A DNA stretch of 64,000 bases, from positions 1,116,001 through 1,180,000 of the forward strand of contig NZ_OY782495.1 in assembly GCF_963677715.1 (NCBI RefSeq), given 5' to 3'. The notes under the pieces are model-generated. The model was not told the DNA's origin, did not search any database, and saw only the letters and a list, made by a program, of their open reading frames with translations. Positions 17,681 through 26,932 of the stretch are shown piece after piece; the first letter of the stretch is position 1, and each line of letters begins with the position of its first letter. The translations under genes and the position numbers were made by a program. The stretch comes from an uncultured Bacteroides sp. (GTDB lineage Bacteria > Bacteroidota > Bacteroidia > Bacteroidales > Bacteroidaceae).

Positions 17681-19663
17681 TTAGTTCGCTAAATCGTTTT
17701 CATCAAGTTCAAGACGAATGTAATCATACATAATACCATTATTTATTGGCCCGGCAGGCATCGTTATAACAAGTTTATTTTCGCCAGCCTTCAATAGCCC
17801 TGCATTAAAAATCAAATCTTTTTCATACCAGATTGCCTGTTTACCATGTCTGGTAATTCCGCCATCTCCCGACAGTCCGTCTATTACTCCGGCAGGCTCA
17901 CCATTAACAGATATATTAAAAGATTTTGCTCCTGTTCCGCATATGGCCAATCTAAGCGTTGCTTTTCCTTTTGGAGCTTCCGGCATATCAAACACAATAG
18001 TATACGGCGTTGCCCTTCCCGGAGAAGAAACTCCGCGGAAAGGAACCGATTTTGCATTCGGATCTTCATTATGAGGCACCTGTTGGAAAAACCAGTCTTT
18101 GCGGAAATCACTTTTCCCGATGGTATAAGTTATATCACTAGGGAAAAGCACGGCATATTGCAAGGATATTTCCGGATCACTATATTCTTCAGCTTTAAAG
18201 AATTCCGATGCATTCCTATTCGGAATACCTATGTCCCATACCTGCTTTCCGTGTCTTACCGGCTTCCACCCCAACTTACCTAAATCAAGTGATCCACCGG
18301 CTTTCACTACAACATCTGTTTTAACAAATTCGCCCAATACACCATCAGTCATCGCATGCAATGTATATTTTCCCGGACGTACATTTGGAATTGTAAACGT
18401 ACCATCCGCATTCCCTTTAACCCAAAACTGATAAAATTTGGCATCTCTCTGCCAATCGGTAATTACCTGTGGTCCGTTTCCTGGTCGTGGCGATACATAT
18501 GCCGGAGCCGTCAGCCCAACCGCCAGATTAACGAAATCGCCACTAACGATAGGATCTTTTAAAGATAACTGCCCTTTTACCACTGCCCGTTCCTTAGCAA
18601 GCGGATAATCTACCCCTTTCACCCATTCATACGGCCATTTTGCCGCCTCTTTTTCGGCACGTACTCTGGCGTCCGCATAAATATCTTCCGGGTTCTGACC
18701 TGAATTAACATAGATAAAAAAAGGTCCCACTACCTTTTTCCAATCTTCCCCTGCTGCAACATTCACTTCAGCACCTCCGTAATGACTACTTCTCCAATAA
18801 TTCAATACGGTGGGTGCCGCCGCCGCATTAGTATCACGATGTCCTAAGAACTCAACTTTAGTGGGGCCTCCGCTCATATACTCCATAGAAGCGTTAATAA
18901 AAAAGAGCCCGAGTTTTTTAGTAGTACTGGACCATCCGAATGCACGATTTTCCGATTGCACATCGGTAAAAACATATTTGTCCCCAAACTTCATGCCTTT
19001 TGGGTAATATAAGTCATGTTTAGAATCCTGCGCCACACTCAACCAATCAAAAAAATCGGCAAGTTTAGCACAAAAGCGAGCTTCCCCCAATTGCGTAAGC
19101 GGATATTCAGGCTTATGTTCAAAGACAGAGTAAGTATACACCCCCGGTTCTCCCTGTTCCATTGCATAACGTATTTCTATATCGGATGCAAAATCTCCCT
19201 CGGAGCCTGTTCCCGGGCCTGTACCCAGTTTTCGCCCGTTAGAGATGGCCTTAACAGAAACTTCCGCGCGTTTTCCTGCATTATCTTTAGGATTAATAGT
19301 GACAGAAGGTATGGCAGGTGCACTTCCCTTTACACCCATAGCATCATGCGACCAATAGGCATGTGCACGTCCGGTTATGGACGGATTGCTCCAGTTCGGA
19401 TTATTAACGGGTGAGCTGCCTTGAGCCTTCGGAATAAAATCAGGAGAAAGATTAGTCCCAAACATCTCAATACCATTGAAACGGAGGGAAACGAGATCAC
19501 CCGTCACTTTCGAAATTCGGGCAGTGACGATGCCATTGTTTAATGTATAAGTCTCGGCATCCTCTATCAGCGTCACTTTAGGTTGAGTTGCGCACAAAGC
19601 AAACGAAGAAAACCCCATTGCCATACAGACGAATACTATTTTAGCTAAGTTCATTGATTTCAT
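17681..19663 (-). CDS. Rhamnogalacturonan lyase, polysaccharide lyase family 4
   Basis: Secreted or periplasmic enzyme that cuts the Rha-GalA backbone of rhamnogalacturonan I by beta-elimination. The 660 residues have a Sec signal (about 1-25, ending ALCATQ) and a large N-terminal catalytic beta-sandwich. A fibronectin-III-like middle domain follows (about 400-470, with GTFTIPNVRPGKYTLHA). The C-terminal jelly-roll domain opens with WDIGIPNRNASEFF and ends in GIMYDYIRLELDE, both typical of PL4. It is on the same strand as a GH2 enzyme 46 bp upstream, so the two probably form one RG-I operon. Confidence 0.88.
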   Translation of the reverse strand: MKSMNLAKIVFVCMAMGFSSFALCATQPKVTLIEDAETYTLNNGIVTARISKVTGDLVSLRFNGIEMFGTNLSPDFIPKAQGSSPVNNPNWSNPSITGRAHAYWSHDAMGVKGSAPAIPSVTINPKDNAGKRAEVSVKAISNGRKLGTGPGTGSEGDFASDIEIRYAMEQGEPGVYTYSVFEHKPEYPLTQLGEARFCAKLADFFDWLSVAQDSKHDLYYPKGMKFGDKYVFTDVQSENRAFGWSSTTKKLGLFFINASMEYMSGGPTKVEFLGHRDTNAAAAPTVLNYWRSSHYGGAEVNVAAGEDWKKVVGPFFIYVNSGQNPEDIYADARVRAEKEAAKWPYEWVKGVDYPLAKERAVVKGQLSLKDPIVSGDFVNLAVGLTAPAYVSPRPGNGPQVITDWQRDAKFYQFWVKGNADGTFTIPNVRPGKYTLHAMTDGVLGEFVKTDVVVKAGGSLDLGKLGWKPVRHGKQVWDIGIPNRNASEFFKAEEYSDPEISLQYAVLFPSDITYTIGKSDFRKDWFFQQVPHNEDPNAKSVPFRGVSSPGRATPYTIVFDMPEAPKGKATLRLAICGTGAKSFNISVNGEPAGVIDGLSGDGGITRHGKQAIWYEKDLIFNAGLLKAGENKLVITMPAGPINNGIMYDYIRLELDENDLAN

Positions 19664-19709
19664 TTTCGTTTATTATTTAGGATTTTTGATATTCGATAGA
19701 ATCTGAATA

Positions 19710-22058
19710 TTATTTTGCGACCGCAGTCATTGTAACCGACGAATGTCCTAGTCCGGGAGCCGATGCTGTAACCGTTACTTTTCCCGATGAATGAGTTGCC
19801 CGCACAATTGCCAGTACGCGACCTTTATAATTAGTCCTTTCATTTGTTTTGAATTTCTCATGGCTGTAATTATCACTATTATCCACCGAAATGATCTCAC
19901 CCGGGCCAGAAATATCAAATTTAATTTTCGCCGGACTATTGGGGAAACGAACTCCATTTTTATCAACAATAGTAGCCGTTACATAAACCACTTCTTCCCA
20001 ATCATTAATAAGTTTCTTTTTCTCTGTTGTGAGAATTAATCTCGCCGGTTCAGATGCTGTGACACATTCATGAACAGCTACATCTTTACCGCCATTACGG
20101 CCGATAACCTTAATTGCTCCCGGAGCATAAACCACATTCCATTCATTAGGAGCATCATTTTTAGGAGTTGTTTGCACACCTTGCGATACGCCGTTGAGGT
20201 ATAGTTCCACCTCATCGCAATTACTGTAAACAAACACATTGGCTCGGGCGTATGTACTCGGATTAGAAGGTGTCCAATCGGAAGTCAAACCACCACGCCC
20301 GCTATCATCCTTACGAACGAAGTGTACCATTGGTTTGTCTGTCCACCAACTTTGGCGTTGCCATGAAAGCGGTTTCCACTCGCCATTACGATCAAACAAA
20401 CCGGTATCCCATGATACTTTCGGCCAATCCGCTTCACCCAGATAATCAAATCCGGTCCAAACAAATTCTCCTGACATTTGCGGATTATCACGAAGCGACA
20501 ACCATGCCGCATTACTTGGCGTATTTTCCGTTCCTATTATTTTTCTCCCGGGTTTCTCCGCCCATGCCGCGATAAGACCTTGCTCGCCATAATTTTGTCC
20601 GATAACATCCAGCAACTCTGAAAATCCATTTTCATATAATCCCATCATTTTTGCACGAAACAATGCCATCGTAACCGGCCTGGTTGGATCAATTTTCTTA
20701 GTCAAATTGCGTAAATTCAAAAAACGTTGTCTCCCTTCTTCGCTATTCAAATTATCACGTATCTCATTACCCAAACTGTAAATAACAATACTCGGATGAT
20801 TGCGTACGCGAAGAATCGACGTGCGTGCATCGGTTTCCCACCAATCCTTAAAGTACAGATTATATGCTTTTTCTCCATGTGGCTTTGCCGCCGTCCACGT
20901 ATCGAATGTTTCATCCATAATCAACATACCCATTCTATCACAAAAATCGTAGAATGCCGGATCCATTGGTGCATGAGCTCCCCTCAAGGCGTTGCAACCT
21001 ATTTCTTTAAGTCGGGCAATACGCCTTTTCCATATCGAAGCAGGTACGGCAGATCCAACAGCTCCTCCATCCTGGTGAACACAAGCCCCCTTAATTTTGA
21101 TATTCCTGCCATTCAACCAGAACCCTGTTTTCGATTCAAACCTAAAAGAGCGTATTCCGAAAGTATTTTTTTGCTCGTCAATAACCTTACCGCCATCAGT
21201 GACGATAGTCACAGCAGCGTATACATTGGGGCTATCGATATCCCATAATTCCGGATTCGAAACCGATATAGTCTGCACGCACCCGGCTGTTTGTCCGGTT
21301 AGGATAGTAAGAGGCGTTTTTTTCGACACAAGGCGTTTTCCCGATGGTGATGTTATTGTAGTCTGTACCATCACTTCTTTATTTTTATCAGATTGATTTA
21401 TCACAGAAGCTTCAATGGATACAGTGCCCTTTTGTTTTGATACCTCAGGAGTAGTGATAAATACGCCCCATCGTTCAAGGTGAACGGGATTTACCGTCAT
21501 AAGATTAACATGGCGGAATATTCCCGCACCGGTATACCAACGTGATGCAGGTTGTACCATATTGTCGGCCCGAACAGCTATCATATTTGGTTTCCCGTCT
21601 AAATATACATATCCTGTCAGATCATACAACAAAGGCACATAGCCAAAAGGATGATGCCCCAAATGATGTCCATTAACCCACACATCACTATTGGCCATCA
21701 CTCCTCCAAATTCTATAAAAATGCGTTTTCCTAAATCAGATTTAGACAAGATAATAGATTTTCGATACCAACCAATACCGGCAGGCAAATAACCACCTCC
21801 TCGCCCGGTAGGGTTATTTTCATCATACTCTCCTTCAATACTCCAATCATGCGGAACATCAAGCCTTCTCCAATCATTATCATTCAAATCAACAGCTTGA
21901 CCGTTGTCTACGTCTCCAAGATGAAATCTCCAATTCTTATCAATGTTTGTCACTTTATGAACCTGTTGTCTCCCATACGATAGTGGACTTAAAAACAGTA
22001 ACATAAAAGTACAAACTAATATACAATTGCGTTTACTAAATAGGTTTAATAATTTCAT
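19710..22058 (-). CDS. Glycoside hydrolase family 2, beta-galactosidase type
   Basis: Secreted exo-glycosidase. The 782 residues start with a signal peptide (to about 29). Next is the GH2 sugar-binding domain (LDVPHDWSIEGEY, GIGWYRK), an Ig-like domain, and the TIM barrel with acid/base Glu432 in SLGNEI and nucleophile Glu511 in GTENTPSN. After the barrel, DYLGEADWPKVSWDTGLFD and two beta domains resemble DUF4982-containing beta-galactosidases. The PL4 lyase follows after 46 bp, suggesting it trims galactan or galactosyl side chains of RG-I. beta-Glucuronidase or another GH2 activity is not excluded. Confidence 0.87.
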   Translation of the reverse strand: MKLLNLFSKRNCILVCTFMLLFLSPLSYGRQQVHKVTNIDKNWRFHLGDVDNGQAVDLNDNDWRRLDVPHDWSIEGEYDENNPTGRGGGYLPAGIGWYRKSIILSKSDLGKRIFIEFGGVMANSDVWVNGHHLGHHPFGYVPLLYDLTGYVYLDGKPNMIAVRADNMVQPASRWYTGAGIFRHVNLMTVNPVHLERWGVFITTPEVSKQKGTVSIEASVINQSDKNKEVMVQTTITSPSGKRLVSKKTPLTILTGQTAGCVQTISVSNPELWDIDSPNVYAAVTIVTDGGKVIDEQKNTFGIRSFRFESKTGFWLNGRNIKIKGACVHQDGGAVGSAVPASIWKRRIARLKEIGCNALRGAHAPMDPAFYDFCDRMGMLIMDETFDTWTAAKPHGEKAYNLYFKDWWETDARTSILRVRNHPSIVIYSLGNEIRDNLNSEEGRQRFLNLRNLTKKIDPTRPVTMALFRAKMMGLYENGFSELLDVIGQNYGEQGLIAAWAEKPGRKIIGTENTPSNAAWLSLRDNPQMSGEFVWTGFDYLGEADWPKVSWDTGLFDRNGEWKPLSWQRQSWWTDKPMVHFVRKDDSGRGGLTSDWTPSNPSTYARANVFVYSNCDEVELYLNGVSQGVQTTPKNDAPNEWNVVYAPGAIKVIGRNGGKDVAVHECVTASEPARLILTTEKKKLINDWEEVVYVTATIVDKNGVRFPNSPAKIKFDISGPGEIISVDNSDNYSHEKFKTNERTNYKGRVLAIVRATHSSGKVTVTASAPGLGHSSVTMTAVAK

Positions 22059-22507
22059 AGCATTATATCATTAAGCATTAATCTCGATGGTGGCAAAAGT
22101 AACTAATAAAGTGACTTACCTCCTGTTTTTTTATTTCTAATGCATGTAATTATGTACACCAAAAGCAAAAAGTTCATTCAGATTTAAATCCTCACAGACT
22201 CGCTCGTCTAACAAACATATAGTCGCACTGGCTTTCTATTTATGATAAGATGAAACTTGTTAATAATCGCAGCTTTTCATGAAGTAGCAACAAAATTATA
22301 CAACTGTATAAACAGTGACAATACAACATAAACAGTCAGAATAATAATTGTTCTCCTCTGCCTCTTTACCTTTTTCTCAATTCAGAAATTTCATTTTTAT
22401 CCATAAATAATATTTTATAAGTTAGACCCTTGATTCCTTATCCCTTAAAAAGCAAATCATACTGTTTTCTCTCTTTTTCTATTGGCTAAAGTTAGCTATT
22501 CCATAAA
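22059..22507. other. Intergenic region upstream of the GH2/PL4 operon
   Basis: No gene is seen. The (-) -7 box of the GH2 gene lies at 22094-22101. The rest is AT-rich sequence with no convincing hairpin, RNA gene or open frame. It separates two genes on the same strand. Confidence 0.5.
22094..22101 (-). promoter_or_regulatory. -7 box of the GH2/PL4 operon
   Basis: Minus strand TACTTTTG fits TAnnTTTG, 36 bp before the GH2 ATG. Confidence 0.45.
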
Positions 22508-23176
22508 TTATAATATTATCATTAAATTATTTAAGATATGAAATGCAACGTTATATTTAAATCCCAACTTGCACCTCAAATATGTCACAAAGATGGCAAG
22601 AGAAAAAACAGGTAACAAAAACATGAGATTATAAAAATGAAAAGGAGCATAGTTGAAAAAGTGCAATGCAGTAAAAACAAGAACATTTCCCCAAATTATC
22701 TTATTATAATGCCTTCTTTTTAAGTAATCCAAATAGTTTTGATTAACCATAAGTGCAAATACAAAATACAAGAACAAAACCAAGATACCCATTACACGAT
22801 AACTAGTTACCGTGTGATTAGCAATAGCAAAGAACAAAGGGGGTAGAAAATATAAAAGAGAAATTCCAGATGAAACAACAAGCATCTTTTTTTGTAATAA
22901 TAAGGGCAGTCTGAACAATATTTCTTCAAATAAAGGTGCTATTAGAATAATAAAGGGATAGGCATATAGACCATACTTGCTAATAGCTTCTTGAAGCACA
23001 TTATTAACAGGTATTTTAACACCAAATGTCTTCATCAGTGCCCACACAATAGCACATGACAAAATAAAAAGAAAATGGATAAGAAAAAATAGCCCAAAGG
23101 TCATTCTTTTATTCTTAATTTCTTCTGCTTGAAGAACATTGGGATACTTTAAGAAAACACATAAATCTGTAATCAT
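22508..23176 (-). CDS. CPBP-family intramembrane metalloprotease (Abi/CAAX type)
   Basis: The 222 residues form about six to seven membrane helices. The catalytic signatures of the CPBP (Rce1-like) glutamate protease are present: EEILFR (Glu84, Glu85, Arg89), a His in FTALHF (His172) and a His/Asn pair in AFHILNN (His213). In other bacteria the family processes peptides or confers bacteriocin self-immunity; here the substrate is unknown. Its start lies 12 bp after the end of the frameshifted HExxH/barrel gene on the same strand, so the two look like one operon. Confidence 0.85.
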   Translation of the reverse strand: MITDLCVFLKYPNVLQAEEIKNKRMTFGLFFLIHFLFILSCAIVWALMKTFGVKIPVNNVLQEAISKYGLYAYPFIILIAPLFEEILFRLPLLLQKKMLVVSSGISLLYFLPPLFFAIANHTVTSYRVMGILVLFLYFVFALMVNQNYLDYLKRRHYNKIIWGNVLVFTALHFFNYAPFHFYNLMFLLPVFSLAIFVTYLRCKLGFKYNVAFHILNNLMIIL

Positions 23177-23188
23177 AATTAAAAATAT

Positions 23189-24272
23189 TTATAGCCAAAC
23201 ACTTACTCCCAAGCGAGCACCGATCTGATCACCCATATTCATCTCTTCCAGCAAAAAACCTTTCGATTTAATTATTAAACCGATATTAGCTGATAGGCCT
23301 TTTAAACCCGATTTATTGAGAAAAGATAAACAATATTTTCCGGTAACATCAATAGCGCCACCCGGCTTTCCCGATGACTGTGTAAATTCCATGTTTTTAG
23401 GCTGTATCCATCCATGTACAGCCGTATTTAACAACCATTTCTTCCCTATTTTTATATCCGAGACGTCAGCGCCAAAGGCTGGAAACCAAGTACTTTTATT
23501 TTCGAACTGCCTGAAATATAAATGTGTTTTCAGTTTATCGGAAGAAAGCCAAAAATGTTCATCGATAAAATTCCATCTCGGGCCGATACAGATTCCTGAT
23601 CGCTCCATATACATCATGCCCCACAATATCCCTTTTCAACTCATTTGTTTCTTCTTTCATACCGACGTTTATTTTAAATAAACCAGAGGCATAATAACAG
23701 ACCAGGGATACTTTACGCATATAGTATTCTACCCACAACACTTTCAAATCTTCCTTATTGAAATTTAATAAAGTACTCTCTCTTAGCAACATTGCGTAAT
23801 CGGACTCAAGCCCTGCCGTATGCAGTCGGATGTAAACAGGAAGATTAGTATTTCTTAGTGAGAGCAAATCTTCGTCTCTTACTCCTACAACGCAGGCAGC
23901 CAAATTTTTATTAAAATAAGGTTTTGATATTGATCCGATATTTTCGTTTGTCAATATTGATCGATGCCCTTCCTCGTGCGTTAAAGGAACAAAAAACAAA
24001 GAAGCTGCAAATTGAGTGATCAGACTAACCTTACGAGAAGCAATTTTGTTTAATTCAGTTACAGCCAATCGATAAAAACTCAGGCTGTTCTCATTAAGTT
24101 GCTTCATCGTAAAAAGCTGAGCCGGAGAATCTACCACAATGAATGAATATTCTTTTATGACTTGTTTACGACTCAAACTATCCTGAGCAATACATACAAC
24201 CACAGGAAGAAAACAAAAAAGCAGTTGCATAAATGCTTTCGGCAAATAGATTCGAATAACGGCTGATCTCAT
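23189..24272 (-). pseudogene. Frameshifted HExxH/beta-barrel-like secreted protein
   Basis: Two overlapping frames form one broken gene. The 5' part (24272-23559, 237 residues) has a signal peptide (to about 30), a zinc-protease-like motif HEEGH (99-103) and a possible third ligand in HTAGLESDY. The 3' part (23626-23189) continues in the next frame and ends GARLGVSVWL, like an outer-membrane barrel strand. Removing one T from the T4 run at 23567-23570 (A4 on the plus strand) joins them as ...PEMEF-IDEHFWLSS..., about 360 residues. I do not know the family. Sequencing error, programmed shift and true inactivation are all possible. The CPBP protease follows. Confidence 0.65.
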
Positions 24273-24667
24273 TTTACTTTGTAGCTATCCATTATTTTAT
24301 TTTTTATTACACGAAGTTACTGAAATATTTTATTTAAGCAATAAGTTTGCTAAATAATGAGTCATTTTGAAACACTTTTATCTATAGTATGTAATTTGTA
24401 TGGTTGCAACAACGCACAGTAACAATACCACTTTAAAGTACAAAGAGTAAGCCCGAATGCCTAAGTTTCAGTCACAAATGCAATAGCTTAGACAAAGAAT
24501 GGTACAGAGCACAAATTTTAAAGTTTATTATGGTTACTGAACAAATAGGGTACCTTTCTCGTTCAAATATACTCAATCTTATTGCCGGAATATGAATGAA
24601 CATATTCCCTACTTTATGATTAGAATATTTTTCTAAATAGGAACTAATTAATTAAAAAACAGTCATC
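24273..24667. other. Intergenic region with two inverted repeats
   Basis: No gene is seen in this divergent region. GGAATATG (24587-24594) pairs with CATATTCC (24601-24608), and TTAGAA (24620-24625) pairs with TTCTAA (24631-24636). Both lie 30-80 bp before the ATG at 24668 and could be operators or simple AT-rich chance. Confidence 0.4.
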
Positions 24668-25471
24668 ATGCTTAGGCGATTATTATTTATTATAGCATGC
24701 CTTGTAACCTGTGTTACAATGGCTTTCGCACAGTCGGAACCGGCTTACAAAAAAGGTACTTTTTATGCCCTGTGGGGTTGGAACAGAGATGCATATACGA
24801 ATTCTGATATTCATTTTAAGGGAAAGGATTATAACTTTACCTTACATGATGTAAAAGCATCCGATAGACAAACACCTTTCAGCTATCATAGCTATATCCA
24901 ACTGGACAGAATTACAATTCCTCAAACCAATTTCCGGATAGGTTATTTTATTAAAGATAATTTTGCCATTACCATTGGCGTGGATCACATGAAATATGTG
25001 ATGAATCAGAACCAGACGGTGGATATAGACGGACAGGTACGTCCTCAGTTTGCCAACAGAATTACCGACGGATCGATAAAGCTTACGGATGATTTTCTGA
25101 CCTTCGAACATACTGATGGATTGAATTATATAAACTCTGAAGTAGAGTTTTATAAAAACTATTATCAATATGGCATTTTGAAAGTAAACGGGCTCCTGGG
25201 TGGAGGCGCAGGCTTTCTTTTGCCCAAAACAAATGCTACACTGATGGGTGAAGACAGACACGATGCCTTTCATCTTTCGGGGTTTGGCCTTAGTGCCAAA
25301 GGCGGGGTCGATGTCCTTTTATGGAATCTGTTTTTTCTTCGCTCCGAGGTTAAGGAAGGATATATAAATATGTCGAGCATACGTACTACAAAAGACAATT
25401 CGGACAAAGCCAGTCAGGCATTTTTCTTTGCCGAATGGACTTATACATTTGGTTTCAGCTGGCACTTCTGA
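24668..25471 (+). CDS. Outer-membrane beta-barrel-like hypothetical protein
   Basis: The 267 residues have a clean Sec signal (about 1-22, ending MAFAQ) and then alternating aromatic/polar strands. The C-terminal strand WTYTFGFSWHF ends in Phe, as outer-membrane barrels do. I do not recognise a named family; the opening GTFYALWGWNRD suggests a conserved Bacteroidota outer-membrane protein. It is monocistronic, with a strong terminator 41 bp after its stop codon. The function is unknown. Confidence 0.75.
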   Translation: MLRRLLFIIACLVTCVTMAFAQSEPAYKKGTFYALWGWNRDAYTNSDIHFKGKDYNFTLHDVKASDRQTPFSYHSYIQLDRITIPQTNFRIGYFIKDNFAITIGVDHMKYVMNQNQTVDIDGQVRPQFANRITDGSIKLTDDFLTFEHTDGLNYINSEVEFYKNYYQYGILKVNGLLGGGAGFLLPKTNATLMGEDRHDAFHLSGFGLSAKGGVDVLLWNLFFLRSEVKEGYINMSSIRTTKDNSDKASQAFFFAEWTYTFGFSWHF

Positions 25472-25512
25472 TCGGCCATTTATCTCATAACGATATTCAC
25501 TAAAGTGAGCAT

Positions 25513-25576
25513 AAGTCACGCACTAACTCTCAAACATCCCTGTAGAAAGGCGTTTGATGGTGCGTGACTTTTTTAA
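25513..25576 (+). terminator. Terminator after the outer-membrane protein
   Basis: AAGTCACGCAC (25513-25523) pairs with GTGCGTGACTT (25560-25570). Inner TCAAAC/GTTTGA (25530-25535/25552-25557) extends the stem, and a T-run follows. The 15-mer 25560-25574 recurs exactly at 26512-26526. Confidence 0.8.
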
Positions 25577-25689
25577 GAAGATCTCCGTTTTCCATTCACA
25601 TAGGGGGGCGTTTGAAGCAATCGATTTAATACTCTCTATTTTATTTTCTGGTAGATGAAAAAGGAAATCATTCATTGCTTTGGTCAACA

Positions 25690-26187
25690 CTAGTGTATAG
25701 ATATCGATAGAGGTGAAAAATCTCTTTCCTCACCATTTAATTTTAATCTCTTATGAACTGTAGGGTCACCTTCTTTCCATGTTATATATAAATCAAACTC
25801 CACTTCATCTACACGACCATTTCCCCAATCTATTGTAACTTTCTGATTTTTATAATTATTAGTAGGACTAAATTCGCCAAAGCCTAAGATATTGTTAGGT
25901 TTATCTTTGTTTAGCGAATTATTGTAGCATCTGATAGCCAAAGGGTAACAATAAGTAGCCCTTGTGTAAAAGTTCTCACTATTCTCCTTTGAATAGGTAT
26001 ATTCTTTGCCCCTGTAAGCAATTTTAATTTTAGACAAAAACGCATCATCATTTAGCAGATTATCACTATCCACGTTAAATTCAATGCTGTAATTAACAAA
26101 ATCCCATATTGCATCATTATCATCTCCACAAGACGTGTTAACAAATAACATCGTGATAAAAAGAAAGAATAGTTTTATCCCTTTCAT
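25690..26187 (-). CDS. Hypothetical lipoprotein
   Basis: From the ATG at 26187 the protein is 165 residues. It has a lipoprotein signal ending NTSC (Cys20) followed by GDDND, the acidic run typical of exported Bacteroidota lipoproteins. The rest is polar and probably beta-rich, with no family I recognise. The frame stays open to 26274, but the longer N-terminus would put 29 non-signal residues before the signal, so I use the internal start. It is convergent with the terminator at 25513-25576 and monocistronic. Confidence 0.65.
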   Translation of the reverse strand: MKGIKLFFLFITMLFVNTSCGDDNDAIWDFVNYSIEFNVDSDNLLNDDAFLSKIKIAYRGKEYTYSKENSENFYTRATYCYPLAIRCYNNSLNKDKPNNILGFGEFSPTNNYKNQKVTIDWGNGRVDEVEFDLYITWKEGDPTVHKRLKLNGEERDFSPLSISIH

Positions 26188-26932
26188 ATTCCAATAAATT
26201 TTAGTTAGTAAGTCCTCGTTTACATATTTAAGATAATCGCAAACATAATTATTTTTTTTGAATATTACATGCACGAGGATTTTATTTTAAGCATATCGGT
26301 TGTAACTAATCATAGCATCCTGGTAACTTTAATCTTTACTATAAAAACGCTTTACAAATACCAATTTCTAAAAGTGTAGCAAAATCGGCCTCCGGCGGGC
26401 ACTAAAAAGCAAATCCCCTAGTCGCCGTGTGCACCGTGGAGTGGTTTATCGGGTGGTAGAAAGAAAATAATCCGAACGCAAGTGCATCACTTCGCGTGAC
26501 TTTAGCCTAAAGTGCGTGACTTTTTTCAGGGGAATGTACCTAGTAACATGCTGAATGGTATGCGGGAATACCCGACACGCCATATTGCCCTGCAATTCCC
26601 CCTTAAAAATATAATTAATATGTCCCGTTATGGTGGCAAAGTTATGCTTTTTAGGCTTAGCTCAATGTCCACGCTAAAGTTAGTTATTCCAGTCCTTAGT
26701 GCACTTAGTATGCTTAGCGGTTAATTTATTGCTTTTAAGCACAATAACTTTTTATTTGATATAAATTCTACTTCATTATCTCTATTTTAACCAAAAGCGG
26801 AATAAGACCATAATAAAATGATAATTGGGTGCAAAGGTATAGAATGATCTGATTAAAATTACTGACAATATTTTCAGCATTCAGGTTTCGGCTTTTAGTG
26901 TATTTTTTAACCGAAAACAAAAAGGCGGATTA
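26188..26932. other. Long intergenic region, no supported gene
   Basis: No convincing gene is seen. A short GC-richer patch lies at about 26380-26460. Two copies of GCGTGACTTT (about 26494-26503 and 26514-26523) end in a T-run, echoing the terminator arm at 25560-25574. A 70-codon frame starting GTG at 26512 has no recognisable features. The region may hold the decayed end of a lost gene or element. Confidence 0.4.

Noticed and set aside
22485-26691. 19-bp near-identical repeats (GCTAAAGTTAG-T/C-TATTCCA) at 22485-22503 and 26673-26691 that could flank an inserted island
   Set aside because: One mismatch in 19 bp in AT-rich DNA is expected about as often as not in a window this size, and no integrase or target duplication supports it.
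26512-26724. 70-codon frame starting GTG
   Set aside because: It begins inside the T-run repeat, has no promoter or domain, and low coding likelihood by eye.
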